Part shown: positions 1-7,942 of the stretch, one piece after another
How positions within the stretch are numbered: position 1 is the stretch's first letter
Layout: every line of letters begins with the position of its first letter
DNA from: an uncultured Porphyromonadaceae bacterium
GTDB lineage: Bacteria; Bacteroidota; Bacteroidia; Bacteroidales; Muribaculaceae
Assembly (NCBI GenBank): GCA_937921035.1
Contig: CALEUL010000030.1
Span: 1 to 23,548 of the forward strand
DNA: 23,548 nucleotides
Reading direction: 5' to 3'
Translations under genes and position numbers: made by a program
Notes under the pieces: model-generated
The model's database searches: none
Told to the model about the DNA's origin: nothing
The model's input: only the letters and a program-made list of their open reading frames with translations

Positions 1-17
1 ATTTTGTGTATAAAATA

Positions 18-50
18 GAGACTGCCTAACTTTGGTTGTTAGACAGCCTC
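18..50 (-). terminator. Terminator of gluQRS
   Basis: A 13-bp stem (18-30 with 38-50) encloses a 7-nt loop just past the gluQRS stop codon. Read on the minus strand every position pairs, two of them as G-U. On the plus strand the same two positions are A-C mismatches, so the structure is built for minus-strand RNA. The minus-strand sequence after it is U-rich (UAUUUUAUA) and an A-run precedes it. Confidence 0.75.
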
Positions 51-54
51 TTTT

Positions 55-993
55 TTATATCACTATCGAAGGTGTGCGGGGAATTGAGTGCCAGGAGAAC
101 AGCGGGATAAGGTCTCTGGCAGAGCATGGTTCCGGAGCTGGTATGAGACCTCCTGCATGGGCAAGAAAACCGATTATCTGTTCAGGTGTGTGCGTTGTGC
201 GCAGTGCTTCCATGTTTGCCGCGCGGTCTCGTTTGGACAGGCGCCGGCCATCGGCGCTGCACAGTAGCGGCAAGTGGGCGAAGCGTGGCGCCGGAAGCCC
301 AAGCAGTCGGTAAAGATACAGTTGCTGCGCAGTAGAGAGCAAGAGATCGTTTCCGCGCACAACCTCGTTTACGCCCATAAGGCCGTCGTCTACAACCACG
401 GCGAGCTGATATGCCCATGCTCCGTCGGCGCGGCGTACAATGAAGTCTCCGCAGTCTTTCGCTATGTTCGATCGCTGAGTCCGGCATACGGCGTCTGTAA
501 AGGTTATCGTCTCGTCGGGTGCAAACAGGCGCAGGGTGTGTCCTGTAAGCGGAGGTACTGGAAAAGGCGGCTGTGGCGCCGGGCGGCATGTGCCGGCATA
601 TATTATGCGTCCGTCTGACTGGTGCGGCGCCTGGGTGGCCATTATATCGGCGCGGCGGCAGGAACATGGGTAGAGTAGCCCCCGGCTGGCCAGCTGTTCC
701 AAAAATTGCAGGTATATATCGTGGCGGCGGCTCTGGCAATAAGGTCCGTTGGCTCCGATATCATTCATACCTCCTTCGTCCCAGTCCAGTCCGAGCCACA
801 GCAGGTCGTCCTCTATAAGGCGCGCATATTCTGTTTTTGATCTCTGGGGGTCAAGATCCTCGATTCGCAGAATCCACTTTCCGGCTGCTGCGCGAACCGA
901 TAGCCACGACATCAGTGCCGTGAAAATGTTCCCCAAATGCATTCTTCCCGAAGGCGAGGGGGCGTATCTTCCAACAATCGGACTGTTTGCCAT
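55..993 (-). CDS. gluQRS: Glutamyl-queuosine tRNA(Asp) synthetase
   Basis: This is a truncated glutamyl-tRNA synthetase paralogue of 313 aa. The family activates glutamate and attaches it to the queuosine base at position 34 of tRNA-Asp, rather than to a 3' end. The class I HIGH-like motif is PSGRMHLGN (about residues 14-22) and the KMSKS-like motif is RLSKR. The Cys pair in YPCSCRR and a later Tyr/Cys fit the zinc site of the family. There is no C-terminal anticodon-binding domain, as expected. I start at the internal Met (MANSPIVGRYAPSPSG): residues 1-10 of the longer frame are unlike the family and would be encoded in terminator sequence. The gene lies 18 nt after the terminator of the upstream tRNA operon and no clear promoter is visible. 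Read-through or a weak promoter inside the terminator region is possible. Confidence 0.92.
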   Translation of the reverse strand: MANSPIVGRYAPSPSGRMHLGNIFTALMSWLSVRAAAGKWILRIEDLDPQRSKTEYARLIEDDLLWLGLDWDEGGMNDIGANGPYCQSRRHDIYLQFLEQLASRGLLYPCSCRRADIMATQAPHQSDGRIIYAGTCRPAPQPPFPVPPLTGHTLRLFAPDETITFTDAVCRTQRSNIAKDCGDFIVRRADGAWAYQLAVVVDDGLMGVNEVVRGNDLLLSTAQQLYLYRLLGLPAPRFAHLPLLCSADGRRLSKRDRAANMEALRTTHTPEQIIGFLAHAGGLIPAPEPCSARDLIPLFSWHSIPRTPSIVI

Positions 994-1011
994 ATCTGAT
1001 GTATAAAAAAT

Positions 1012-1046
1012 AAAAATCCGCAAACTGAAACAATTTGCGGATTTTT
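1012..1046 (-). terminator. Terminator of the Gly-Gly-Leu tRNA operon
   Basis: A perfect 13-bp inverted repeat (1012-1024 with 1034-1046, 9-nt loop) starts four nt past the 3' end of tRNA-Leu. The core CCGCAAA/TTTGCGG is flanked by A-runs and T-runs, so it would terminate in both directions. On the minus strand the stem is followed by a further T-rich run. It ends only about 18 nt before the gluQRS start codon. Confidence 0.85.
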
Positions 1047-1049
1047 AAG

Positions 1050-1133
1050 TGTCCGAGAGGAGATTCGAACTCCCACAGCATTTCTGCCACTACCCCCTCA
1101 AAGTAGCGTGTCTACCAATTTCACCACCCGGAC
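1050..1133 (-). tRNA. tRNA-Leu (GAG)
   Basis: The minus strand folds as a class II cloverleaf. The acceptor stem GTCCGGG pairs with CTCGGAC and A73 is the discriminator. The D-loop is Leu-like (AAATTGGTAGAC). The anticodon stem CTACT/GGTAG has the loop TTGAGGG, giving anticodon GAG. A long variable arm and a TTCGAAT T-loop follow. CCA is not encoded. It is the last gene of a three-tRNA transcript, 33 nt after the second tRNA-Gly. Confidence 0.95.
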
Positions 1134-1166
1134 AGGTTGTTCAGCTGCAAGCAAAGCAGAGAATTG

Positions 1167-1239
<73 letters not shown>

Positions 1240-1298
1240 AAGTGCTAAAAGCTGCTTTTGCGTGTCTGCTGAAGCGTATTTTAATGTTCTCTTTTTCG

Positions 1299-1371
<73 letters not shown>

Positions 1372-1396
1372 AGTGGTCTTTTTTGCTTTTGCGATG

Positions 1397-1428
1397 CAAA
1401 GTTAGTCACTTTTCGGAGACTGACCAAA
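1397..1428 (-). promoter_or_regulatory. Promoter of the tRNA Gly-Gly-Leu operon
   Basis: On the minus strand TTTGG (1424-1428) is followed after 19 nt by TAACTTTG (1397-1404), matching the Bacteroidota -33 and -7 elements. AT-rich sequence with a CCGAAAAATTTGG block lies at and above the -33 element. The same block recurs before the tRNA at 23229-23302. Confidence 0.8.
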
Positions 1429-1500
1429 TTTTTCGGCAACTTTTTTTGAAGAAATTTTCGCCTTTTTAATTAATGCTTTGGTATTCAAAAACATATGTCG

Positions 1501-2124
1501 TCAAATAATTTTGCCGGGACGTTCGATTATTCCGGACGCAAGAGTGTCGGCGGTATGAATGAGCGTTTGCAGGGGTGTAATTTTTCCTGCCTGGCGGTAA
1601 AATCTTTCATCGTCGCGGTTAAGATTCCACGGTCCCATGTGCCAGCGGATGGCATATATTTCATCGTCGTTGAGGTCGAGGCCGGACTGCAGGAGCAGAA
1701 TCACCGATTTTTCGCCGTGTCCAACGGGAAAATTCTCGTCGTGGATTTCGTAAGTTTCGATTTCCTCGTATATGCCGATTTCGTTGCGGCGCTTTTTCTT
1801 TACAAGCTGGTAGAAGTCTGCCTTGCATACATCGTGGAGCAGGGCGGCGATTGCGATGCTTTCGGGTTTCAGGTCGTCCTTAAGGTCGGGACGCATGGCA
1901 ATCATGGCTTCGCGTGTTGCCATAGCTGCGTCGTAAACGTTAAGCGAGTGGTCTAGCAGGCCGCCGGGAAATGCGTGGTGTCCCTGCGATGATGCCGGAG
2001 CCTCGAAGAACCCCCAGCTGTCGAGGTCTTCTATTACATATTCGATGTTTTCGCGGCCTGTGGCACGCAGAAGCGAGCAGAAACGCTCGCGCGATTTGGA
2101 GTTGTCGGGTTTGTTGACTGACAT
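1501..2124 (-). CDS. HD-domain metal-dependent phosphohydrolase
   Basis: This 207-aa cytosolic protein carries the whole HD superfamily signature: H59 (GGLLDHSLN), H97-D98 (ALLHDVCK), H136 (VGHGEKS), H162 (IRWHMG) and D192 (HTADTLAS). These residues bind a metal pair or a single metal in family members that cleave phosphodiesters or phosphomonoesters of nucleotides. The arrangement recalls the HD domain of YhaM-type 3'-5' exonucleases, but no OB nucleic-acid-binding domain is present. The substrate cannot be told from sequence. It starts 6 nt after the cls stop codon, so the two are almost certainly cotranscribed. No convincing terminator follows; the tRNA promoter begins about 70 nt downstream. 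Confidence 0.85.
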   Translation of the reverse strand: MSVNKPDNSKSRERFCSLLRATGRENIEYVIEDLDSWGFFEAPASSQGHHAFPGGLLDHSLNVYDAAMATREAMIAMRPDLKDDLKPESIAIAALLHDVCKADFYQLVKKKRRNEIGIYEEIETYEIHDENFPVGHGEKSVILLLQSGLDLNDDEIYAIRWHMGPWNLNRDDERFYRQAGKITPLQTLIHTADTLASGIIERPGKII

Positions 2125-2130
2125 ATAGGT

Positions 2131-3597
2131 TTACAGAATTGGACTGAGCAGCCGCAGAATGGATTCGGCGACGCGTGATGTTATTTTTCGTTTGCGCCAT
2201 ACGGCGGGAATCACGCGTGTGCACTGTTTAAGATCTTCGCGGAAACGGTCGACCATACGTGCGTTGAATTCACGGCTGTAAAAAAACAGGTTTGCTTCGA
2301 AATTGCAGTCGAAGCTTCGGAAATCGAAATTGGTGGAACCGATGCTTACGAATTCGTCGTCGATAATCATCGTTTTGGAATGCAGCATGCCCGGTTCGTA
2401 AAAATAGATCTTGATACCGGCCCGAAGGCATTCGGAGATGTACGACGCCGAGGCGTACGAGAGCATGGCCGAGTCGCTTCGGCGCGGCATCATTATGCGC
2501 ACGTCCACATGCGAGAGTGCCGACGCTTGCAGCACACGCAGCAGCGATTCTGTGGGCAGGAAGTAGGGCGTCTGGATATATACGCGGCGCGACGAGCTTG
2601 CGATGGCCTTGTAGAATGCCAGAGCGATGTTGCTCCATTGCGATGTGGGGCCGGATGTAAGCATCTGCATGCTCACGTTCCGCACGGCATCGGGCGCAGG
2701 TATCAGTTTAGCGTTCTCTTCGGCGGGGTCGGCATCGATAAGCTCGCCGCACATAAAGTTCCAGTCCACGGCAAAGGAATAGTTGAGTTCGTGAACTATT
2801 GGGCCTGTTACACGTACGTGGGTGTCGCGCCATGTGCTGAACTTGGGTTTGCCGTCGATGTAACGGTCGGCAATGTTCATGCCGCCGATGTATCCAGCTG
2901 TGCCGTCGATAATACATATCTTGCGGTGATTGCGCCAGTTTATGCGAGTGGCGAGCATGGGGAAGGACACTCTGAAGAACGGATATGCCTCTACGCCGTT
3001 GTCGCGCAGGCGCCGGAAGAATCTGTTGCGCACGTGTATGGAGCCAACGTGGTCGTAGATAACCCTTACTTTCACACCCTGCCTTGCTTTGTGTATCAGC
3101 ACATCGGCGATTTCGCGGCCGATGTTGTCCTCCTCGAATATATAATACTGTAGGTTTATGGTGTGAGTTGCGCCGCGCAGGTCGGCTATAAGGGAATCGA
3201 ATTTGCCGCGGCCGTCCGGGAACACCTGTACGGTGTTGTAAGGGAACAACATGGCTCCCTGCATGGAACGGCCGAGGTTAACCTGTAGGGCCGTTTCTTC
3301 GGACAGGCCGAGCTGGTGCACGTTGGTGTTGAATGCAGGTTTGTTGCGGCGTAGTTTGCGTCGGTTGCGACGCGATATCATGTGTTTGTTCTTTATGCTG
3401 CGACCGAAAAAGATGTAGAGTATCACCCCCACCACGGGCAGGAGCAGCAGCACTGTAACCCACGCGAGCGATTTCACGGGGTTTCGGTTTTCGGAAAGAA
3501 TGATAAATACAATTATTATGGTCGAGGCAATGGCGGCAAAGGCGAATATCGTGGATATCCAGCCGGAGGTGAGAAAGTTGTTTATTGCTTCTAACAT
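2131..3597 (-). CDS. cls: Cardiolipin synthase, phospholipase D type
   Basis: The enzyme joins two phosphatidylglycerols into cardiolipin and glycerol at the inner membrane. The 488-aa length is normal for bacterial Cls. Two N-terminal membrane helices (about residues 12-33 and 44-64) are followed by a short basic segment (RRNRRKLRRN). Two phospholipase D domains follow, each with an HKD motif: H224/K226/D231 in HRKICIIDG and H406/K408/D413 in HSKTMIIDD. The conserved GGMNI and GSTNFDFRS patches follow the two motifs. It is the first gene of a two-gene unit with the HD protein. Its start lies 13 nt beyond the U-tract of the upstream terminator and I could not find a separate promoter. Confidence 0.93.
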   Translation of the reverse strand: MLEAINNFLTSGWISTIFAFAAIASTIIIVFIILSENRNPVKSLAWVTVLLLLPVVGVILYIFFGRSIKNKHMISRRNRRKLRRNKPAFNTNVHQLGLSEETALQVNLGRSMQGAMLFPYNTVQVFPDGRGKFDSLIADLRGATHTINLQYYIFEEDNIGREIADVLIHKARQGVKVRVIYDHVGSIHVRNRFFRRLRDNGVEAYPFFRVSFPMLATRINWRNHRKICIIDGTAGYIGGMNIADRYIDGKPKFSTWRDTHVRVTGPIVHELNYSFAVDWNFMCGELIDADPAEENAKLIPAPDAVRNVSMQMLTSGPTSQWSNIALAFYKAIASSSRRVYIQTPYFLPTESLLRVLQASALSHVDVRIMMPRRSDSAMLSYASASYISECLRAGIKIYFYEPGMLHSKTMIIDDEFVSIGSTNFDFRSFDCNFEANLFFYSREFNARMVDRFREDLKQCTRVIPAVWRKRKITSRVAESILRLLSPIL

Positions 3598-3610
3598 AAT
3601 GTGCTGCTAT

Positions 3611-3652
3611 AAAAAAGAACCCGACGAAGGCTTTACAAACGCCGTCGTCGGG
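3611..3652 (-). terminator. Terminator after the pRiA4b ORF-3 family gene
   Basis: A 12-bp stem with one mismatch (3620-3631 with 3641-3652) surrounds a 9-nt loop. On the minus strand it is followed by TTCTTTTTTATA (the A-run at 3611-3616 on the plus strand). This is a canonical intrinsic terminator for the gene ending at 3699. It ends 13 nt before the cls start codon. Confidence 0.82.
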
Positions 3653-3698
3653 GTATTGAATGCCGTTTGGAGAAGAAGAAACGTTGTGTGGACGAAAT

Positions 3699-4253
3699 TT
3701 ATTCGTCGAAGGTCATTTCATCGAAGCCCTGGGCATCGAACTCGTCGTCGTTAAACTCGCTTTCGCCGTAGAAGTCCTCGTCGAGGTCGGTAGCGGCAGC
3801 TGCAGCAGCGGTTTTGGTGTCGATTTTGTCGTTGAAATCGTCCATGTCCACGAATTCCGGTGGCGCCTGACCGATAGACAGCGAGCAGAAGGGGTCTCTG
3901 AGCGATTTGCCAGTCTGGATCTCGGTCATTTCTATGAAAAATGCGCGTTCGGTGAAATAGTCGAAAACATAGAGCAGTTTCTGTCCTTCGTCATCAATGA
4001 AATCGGCGAGGACGGATTCGTCCATCAGCCATACTTCCTGATCTGGTTCGGTGTCCATGTCTTCAGACGTTATTTCTTTTTCTTTTTCCCAGTTGCGGTC
4101 GCACAGGAAAAAGGAACTCATCTGGTTTTTGTCATAGCCTACCGATTCGCAAATGGCTTTCTTAAGGTCAAGGAAGGTGGCCGTCGCGTCGATTTTGATC
4201 TCGCGTTTAAAGTGGTCCTCTTCGTCGGAAACTATTCGAAAATTGAATATCAT
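3699..4253 (-). CDS. Plasmid pRiA4b ORF-3 / IS1096 TnpR-like family protein
   Basis: The N-terminal 120 residues resemble the pRiA4b ORF-3 (TnpR-like) family: an extended MIFNFRIVSDE strand, a TATFLDLKKAICESVGYD helix, SFFLCDRNWE, and then a YVFDYFTERAFFIEM segment. The family is widespread in Bacteroidales chromosomes but has no established biochemical role; the name comes from plasmid and IS context, and no transposase is present here. The C-terminal third (about 125-184) is low-complexity, with an alanine run (TKTAAAAAATD) and a strongly acidic D/E tail. It is a stand-alone gene with its own promoter and terminator and a leader of about 55 nt that can form a small GC hairpin. Confidence 0.75.
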   Translation of the reverse strand: MIFNFRIVSDEEDHFKREIKIDATATFLDLKKAICESVGYDKNQMSSFFLCDRNWEKEKEITSEDMDTEPDQEVWLMDESVLADFIDDEGQKLLYVFDYFTERAFFIEMTEIQTGKSLRDPFCSLSIGQAPPEFVDMDDFNDKIDTKTAAAAAATDLDEDFYGESEFNDDEFDAQGFDEMTFDE

Positions 4254-4277
4254 ATTATAATTGCTATAAGTTCTTTG

Positions 4278-4296
4278 CGGCGGTGTTGTGCCGCCG
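4278..4296 (-). other. Small GC hairpin in the leader of the pRiA4b ORF-3 gene
   Basis: A 6-bp inverted repeat CGGCGG/CCGCCG with a 7-nt loop lies between the promoter (4309-4341) and the start codon (4253). It would form in the 5' leader. Its role is unknown; it could protect the mRNA 5' end. Confidence 0.4.
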
Positions 4297-4308
4297 GTAT
4301 TTTCACTG

Positions 4309-4341
4309 CAAATTTATCAACAATCGTATGAATGTTGCAAG
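4309..4341 (-). promoter_or_regulatory. Promoter of the pRiA4b ORF-3 family gene
   Basis: On the minus strand TTG (4338-4340) is followed after about 20-21 nt by TAAATTTG (4309-4316). Both elements and the spacing fit the Bacteroidota sigma-ABfr consensus. The leader to the ATG at 4253 would be about 50 nt. Confidence 0.7.
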
Positions 4342-4394
4342 AAAATCACAACTTTTTTTCAGCAAAAATAATTGCTTGGTCCTGATAAATGGAA

Positions 4395-5351
4395 TCAGGT
4401 AAATTCAACGTTGAATTTCCTGAGCATAAAAGCGGGATGATATGATAGTTTCGCCTGTCTCAGTCCTGGGTCTCCGGCATCGTCCTCGCGGTTAATATAC
4501 CGAAGCGACGGATGTTGCGCAAGCATTTTTTCGGCAAAAAATTTGTTGATAGCCTCGCCGGCGCCTGATACCAGGTGCTCGATTTTCTCGATATGCAGCA
4601 CAAGTGTGTCTCCTGCCGGTTCGCCCATTGTGAAGGCGGCTATCCTGCCGTCGCCCTGTCGGAGCAGGGCTCCCGTAAAGCCATATTCCCCGAAACGGTC
4701 TATGGCGTCGGCGCAGCAGGTCCATTCGAATTCGGCCATTTCCATATCGGCCTTTGCAGATTCGATTCCGAGGCCGTTGAAAAAGCTCCGCAGTTCGCCA
4801 CGGTTCTTGTCGGTTATCTCTTCGAGTTTGTAGCCCGGATTGTCGGCAATGAAACGGTTTACGTGATTGCGTTTTTTATTGTACGCTTTTCCTGTAAGGT
4901 TTGCCAAAGCGGTAGCGTCGTATATGTAGTCGGCCCAGTCGGCAAGTTCTGTAATAACGGAAGGACCGAAAGGTCTGAGGCTGTCGATAATGTCTTCGGG
5001 AACAGCCGTGAACAGCAGTGGAATGTCGTTGTAGCGGCAGTAGCTTCGCAGAAGTTCGATTTTGCGCTGCATGGGCATATCGCCTACCGGGACAAGGAAT
5101 GCCGTTCGGCCGCTGCCGTCCTCGCTGAGACTTTTTATAAAAAGTGTATTCTGAACGATGCAGTACTGGTAGTCGAAAAGATTTGCCCACATTACAATGC
5201 CTCCTACTGTATAGTCGCAGCTGCGCGAGTGGCTTTTCGGCAGAATTTTTTTTATTGCCGGTATGTTTTGGGGTGTTACCGGTTTGAATGACAACAGTGG
5301 CGCACGGCAGGAGGCAACCGCTGTAAGTACGGTCTGACGTGTTAGTGGCAT
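4395..5351 (-). CDS. DUF2156 (phosphatidylglycerol lysyltransferase C-terminal-like) protein
   Basis: The 318-aa protein looks like the DUF2156 fold, a double GNAT-like acyltransferase module. It is related to the cytosolic domain of MprF, which moves aminoacyl groups from tRNA to lipid. Recognisable pieces are the opening FKPVTPQNIPAIKKIL, the CDYTVGGIVMWANLF block, the NKKRNHVNRF helix and the C-terminal INREDDAGDPGLRQAKLSY block typical of this family in Bacteroidota. It lacks the MprF membrane flippase domain and has no signal peptide, so it is probably soluble. Substrate is unknown. It lies 78 nt after the UlaG-like gene, with a strong hairpin between them. The start is the first ATG in a stretch where Val/Leu starts could be alternatives. 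Confidence 0.75.
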   Translation of the reverse strand: MPLTRQTVLTAVASCRAPLLSFKPVTPQNIPAIKKILPKSHSRSCDYTVGGIVMWANLFDYQYCIVQNTLFIKSLSEDGSGRTAFLVPVGDMPMQRKIELLRSYCRYNDIPLLFTAVPEDIIDSLRPFGPSVITELADWADYIYDATALANLTGKAYNKKRNHVNRFIADNPGYKLEEITDKNRGELRSFFNGLGIESAKADMEMAEFEWTCCADAIDRFGEYGFTGALLRQGDGRIAAFTMGEPAGDTLVLHIEKIEHLVSGAGEAINKFFAEKMLAQHPSLRYINREDDAGDPGLRQAKLSYHPAFMLRKFNVEFT

Positions 5352-5386
5352 GATGTAGAAACGTTTTGTTGTTGTTGAGACGGAAG

Positions 5387-5413
5387 CCCCGCCTGGCTAT
5401 GTGCCAGGCGGGG
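5387..5413. other. Strong intergenic hairpin without a U-tract
   Basis: CCCCGCCTGGC (5387-5397) and GCCAGGCGGGG (5403-5413) form a perfect 11-bp stem with a 5-nt loop. It lies between the UlaG-like gene and the DUF2156 gene. Neither strand has a T-run after it, so it is a poor intrinsic terminator. It may be an mRNA-stabilising or partially terminating element that lowers expression of the DUF2156 gene. Confidence 0.6.
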
Positions 5414-5429
5414 TGATGTTAGGCTGTTT

Positions 5430-6164
5430 TCAGATGGATATGTGTTCGCCGGGTTTATGGAGGCAGTGCATGGTTGTCCGATTGGCCACATATGTTGGTA
5501 TGCGGTAGTGCTGGAAATCGCAGGCCTGCTCGTAGTTGCCTTTGAAGTGCATAGGGAAGAAATTCTTAACTTCAATGGCTTCGAGGAACTGTTCGGCGCC
5601 GGCGGCACAGTTCGCGCCCATGCGTACATCCACGGGGAAGAATACCGTGTCGATTGCCTTGTGTCCGGAAGCGATGCGGTTCACAATAACGGTGTATGCG
5701 TTGTGGGCCTTCTCTATCTCGCTTTCGCTGGACTCGCGGTCCCAGTGCCAGTAGTTGAGGTCGCCTGCATGGAAAATTGTAGAGCCGTCTCCGAGGGTGA
5801 CGAGGTAGCTGACACCGGCGTCGGTGGAATGGTATGCCTGAACTTTGATGTCGTTGAATATACCTTCGATAATGTCGCCCGCGCTCATCCAGTCGATGGG
5901 CATATCGTCGTGAATCTCGCGTGTGGGAATATCGTTGGAAAGCACGTATATGCGCCTGTGGTTCTGCCCGAGATTGAAAATGTCGGTGTTGAAGTGGTCG
6001 GGATGGTTGTGTGATACAAAGAATACCACTGGTTTCTCGGGTTCGCGCTCAAGAGCTTTTTCAACAGCGTGTGCGGGATCTTTGTAGAGGTCGAACACCA
6101 GGAATTCTTTTTCGGTTTCCAGAAGGAAGCCCGAATTGTCGAGGAAAGTAACTTTTGTAGCCAT
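5430..6164 (-). CDS. UlaG-like metallo-beta-lactamase fold hydrolase
   Basis: This 244-aa cytosolic protein has the metallo-beta-lactamase fold. The metal motif SHNHPDH is at residues 51-57. An Asp in FHAGDLNYWHW and a late His in FFPMHFKGNY complete the site. The N-terminal strand pattern VTFLDNSGFLLETEKEFLVFD is that of the UlaG-like branch (L-ascorbate-6-phosphate lactonase and relatives, many of unknown substrate). Length is normal. No ascorbate genes are nearby, so I do not assign the UlaG reaction. It starts 10 nt after the PhnP-like hydrolase gene, in the same operon. Confidence 0.82.
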   Translation of the reverse strand: MATKVTFLDNSGFLLETEKEFLVFDLYKDPAHAVEKALEREPEKPVVFFVSHNHPDHFNTDIFNLGQNHRRIYVLSNDIPTREIHDDMPIDWMSAGDIIEGIFNDIKVQAYHSTDAGVSYLVTLGDGSTIFHAGDLNYWHWDRESSESEIEKAHNAYTVIVNRIASGHKAIDTVFFPVDVRMGANCAAGAEQFLEAIEVKNFFPMHFKGNYEQACDFQHYRIPTYVANRTTMHCLHKPGEHISI

Positions 6165-6174
6165 AGATGTTTGT

Positions 6175-6969
6175 TTAGTCGTTTATTTCGACGGTAAGAC
6201 CATCGAAGGCAAAAGCTGTACCTGAAGGCAGAAGTTTCTCGGTTTCTGCCTGCGGACCCATCTGATGCGACATATGGGTAAGGTAAGCCTGTGCAGGTCC
6301 GGTCTCTTTTATAACATTGAGAGCTTGCAAAAGGTTTATGTGTGATGGATGTTCGGTGTGGCGCAGTGCGTTGATAACAAGCACTTCGGCTCCCCGTATT
6401 TCGTCGAGTGTTTCCTGCGGCATATGGCTGCAGTCGGTGATATATACAAGTTTTCCGATTCTGAAACCGAGAATAGGCAGCGCCGCGTGCATAATCCGCA
6501 GCGGCTTCACTTCCACGGGTTTGAATCCCGGTATCTCGATTATAAAAGGCTGAGGAGCGTCGATTTCGTGGATGTTGAATGTCGGTACGCCTGGATATAG
6601 TTTTCTGGCGAAGCAGTAGGGCACTCGGTTGCGCATGTCGGTTGCTACGTCCTTGCGGCAATATACGGGGAAGTGCCCGTCGGGGGCGGTGGGGCAATAC
6701 GGGCGCAGGTCGTCGATACCTCCCACGTGGTCGTAGTGTGTGTGGGTTATCAGAACACAGGCAAGATCTGGGCTGCCGTTGTTCAGCATCTGCTGGCGGA
6801 AGTCGGGTCCGCAGTCTATCAGAATCCAGGGTGCTCCTTCTTCTGTCTGAATCATCACAGAGGCCCGCAGCCGTTTGTCGCGTGGGTCGGACGAAGTGCA
6901 GGTGGCGCAGCGACAGCGCAACTGCGGAACGCCTGTGGATGTGCCTGTGCCAAGAAATACGAGTTTCAT
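6175..6969 (-). CDS. PhnP-like metallo-beta-lactamase fold phosphodiesterase
   Basis: The 264-aa protein begins with MKLVFLGTGTSTGVPQLRCRC. This is the opening of the PhnP / cyclic phosphodiesterase branch of the metallo-beta-lactamase superfamily. Metal ligands are H76, H78, D80 and H81 (HTHYDHVGG), an Asp in VYITDCSHM and a His in THMSH. The Cys cluster C19, C21, C24 (CRCATC) matches the extra structural zinc site known in E. coli PhnP. PhnP opens 5-phosphoribosyl 1,2-cyclic phosphate, but no C-P lyase genes are in view. Here it is more likely a general cyclic phosphodiesterase. It is spaced 13 nt from the lipoprotein gene upstream and 10 nt from the next hydrolase gene. Confidence 0.85.
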   Translation of the reverse strand: MKLVFLGTGTSTGVPQLRCRCATCTSSDPRDKRLRASVMIQTEEGAPWILIDCGPDFRQQMLNNGSPDLACVLITHTHYDHVGGIDDLRPYCPTAPDGHFPVYCRKDVATDMRNRVPYCFARKLYPGVPTFNIHEIDAPQPFIIEIPGFKPVEVKPLRIMHAALPILGFRIGKLVYITDCSHMPQETLDEIRGAEVLVINALRHTEHPSHINLLQALNVIKETGPAQAYLTHMSHQMGPQAETEKLLPSGTAFAFDGLTVEIND

Positions 6970-6982
6970 CGGTATTCAGGTG

Positions 6983-7942
6983 TTACAGACGGTATCGTGT
7001 AAGGTAGCCGTCCTCGAAGATAAGGAAAATTCCGTCGGAATAGCTCCAGACCTCGCGCATACCGCCGTAGCTTGGCGTGCGCAGTATTTCCGGTGCTTGT
7101 CCGAGTGCCATGCGGCATTCCTCGCGGCTCATCCCTTCTCGTACTTTCGAGGATATGATAAGCTCCCACACGTCGTCGCTGATTTCGGGATGCGCCTTTC
7201 GCGGATTATCGAACGAGAAAAGAACATCGAAGTTGCGAGTGGCAGATTTGGAATTGCCTACCGACAAGAACACGGCATGTTCGTGGTTGCCTGTACGTTG
7301 GCTCAGAGCCGGGTCGCATACCGAGAAACATACCAGGGCCGGGAAGTAGGCGTCGCCAGGAACAACACTGTCTACCTTCACAAGAATGTGGCGCAGCCCG
7401 TTTTCCTGGCGCATGCCGTCGGTACCGTACCAGGCGTTGGTGCGGATATAATATTCTTTGCCGCGGAGAGCTTTGTCGATGTTTTCCACCAAACTTAGGT
7501 CGATGGTGAATGGAATCTCGAGCGCCTGCATGGTGTCGAGGCGTGCAGCATCGGTGGCGGCAACGCGGTAGTTCAGCTGTCGGCCGTCGGCGGTGGCAAA
7601 GCGTATGTCAGTGGCATCGTCGCCCGTAAGCGACCGTGCCGGCGATGTTCCTGCAAACAGCAAGTCGGTTCCCCGGAGACTGTCGGCAGCGGGTGTGCCG
7701 GAGGTGAATATGCGGCTGATGCGGTTGTCGGTAACGCGGAAAGCTTTGCCTGGGCGCCATTGCGACGGTGGTTCTGGTTTTATGTCGGAAAGGAATGTCT
7801 GCTCTGCCGTTGTGCCGGCGGCGCGCTCGCGTTTTACGGCCGCGTCGTCGATGCGCGGAGTGCTTTCCACACCGGTGAAGCATCCTCCGAGCATCAGGGC
7901 GCCGAGGCAAATGCAGAGCGGGAATACTTTCCGTGTCGTCAT
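6983..7942 (-). CDS. Lipoprotein with a C-terminal BamE/SmpA-like domain
   Basis: The 319-aa protein has a lipoprotein signal peptide with lipobox LGGC (Cys21). The middle (about 60-250) is unrecognised. The last 55 residues read like a BamE/SmpA/OmlA repeat: VREGMSREECRMALGQAPEI, then a tryptophan-containing strand (REVWSYSDG) and FLIFEDGYLTRYRL. BamE-like domains usually mediate protein contacts at the outer membrane. The start codon overlaps the stop of the S9 peptidase gene by 4 nt (ATGA), so the two are translationally coupled. The protein may assist or inhibit that peptidase, but this is inference from position only. Confidence 0.7.
   Translation of the reverse strand: MTTRKVFPLCICLGALMLGGCFTGVESTPRIDDAAVKRERAAGTTAEQTFLSDIKPEPPSQWRPGKAFRVTDNRISRIFTSGTPAADSLRGTDLLFAGTSPARSLTGDDATDIRFATADGRQLNYRVAATDAARLDTMQALEIPFTIDLSLVENIDKALRGKEYYIRTNAWYGTDGMRQENGLRHILVKVDSVVPGDAYFPALVCFSVCDPALSQRTGNHEHAVFLSVGNSKSATRNFDVLFSFDNPRKAHPEISDDVWELIISSKVREGMSREECRMALGQAPEILRTPSYGGMREVWSYSDGIFLIFEDGYLTRYRL

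Noticed and set aside
3699..4253. Active IS1096-type element because of the TnpR-like family name
   Set aside because: No transposase, inverted ends or target duplication surround the gene. The family is common as a lone chromosomal gene.
4381..4400. Hairpin CCTGAT/ATCAGG at the end of the DUF2156 gene as a terminator
   Set aside because: The stem is only 6 bp, overlaps the stop codon, and has no immediate T-run on the minus strand.
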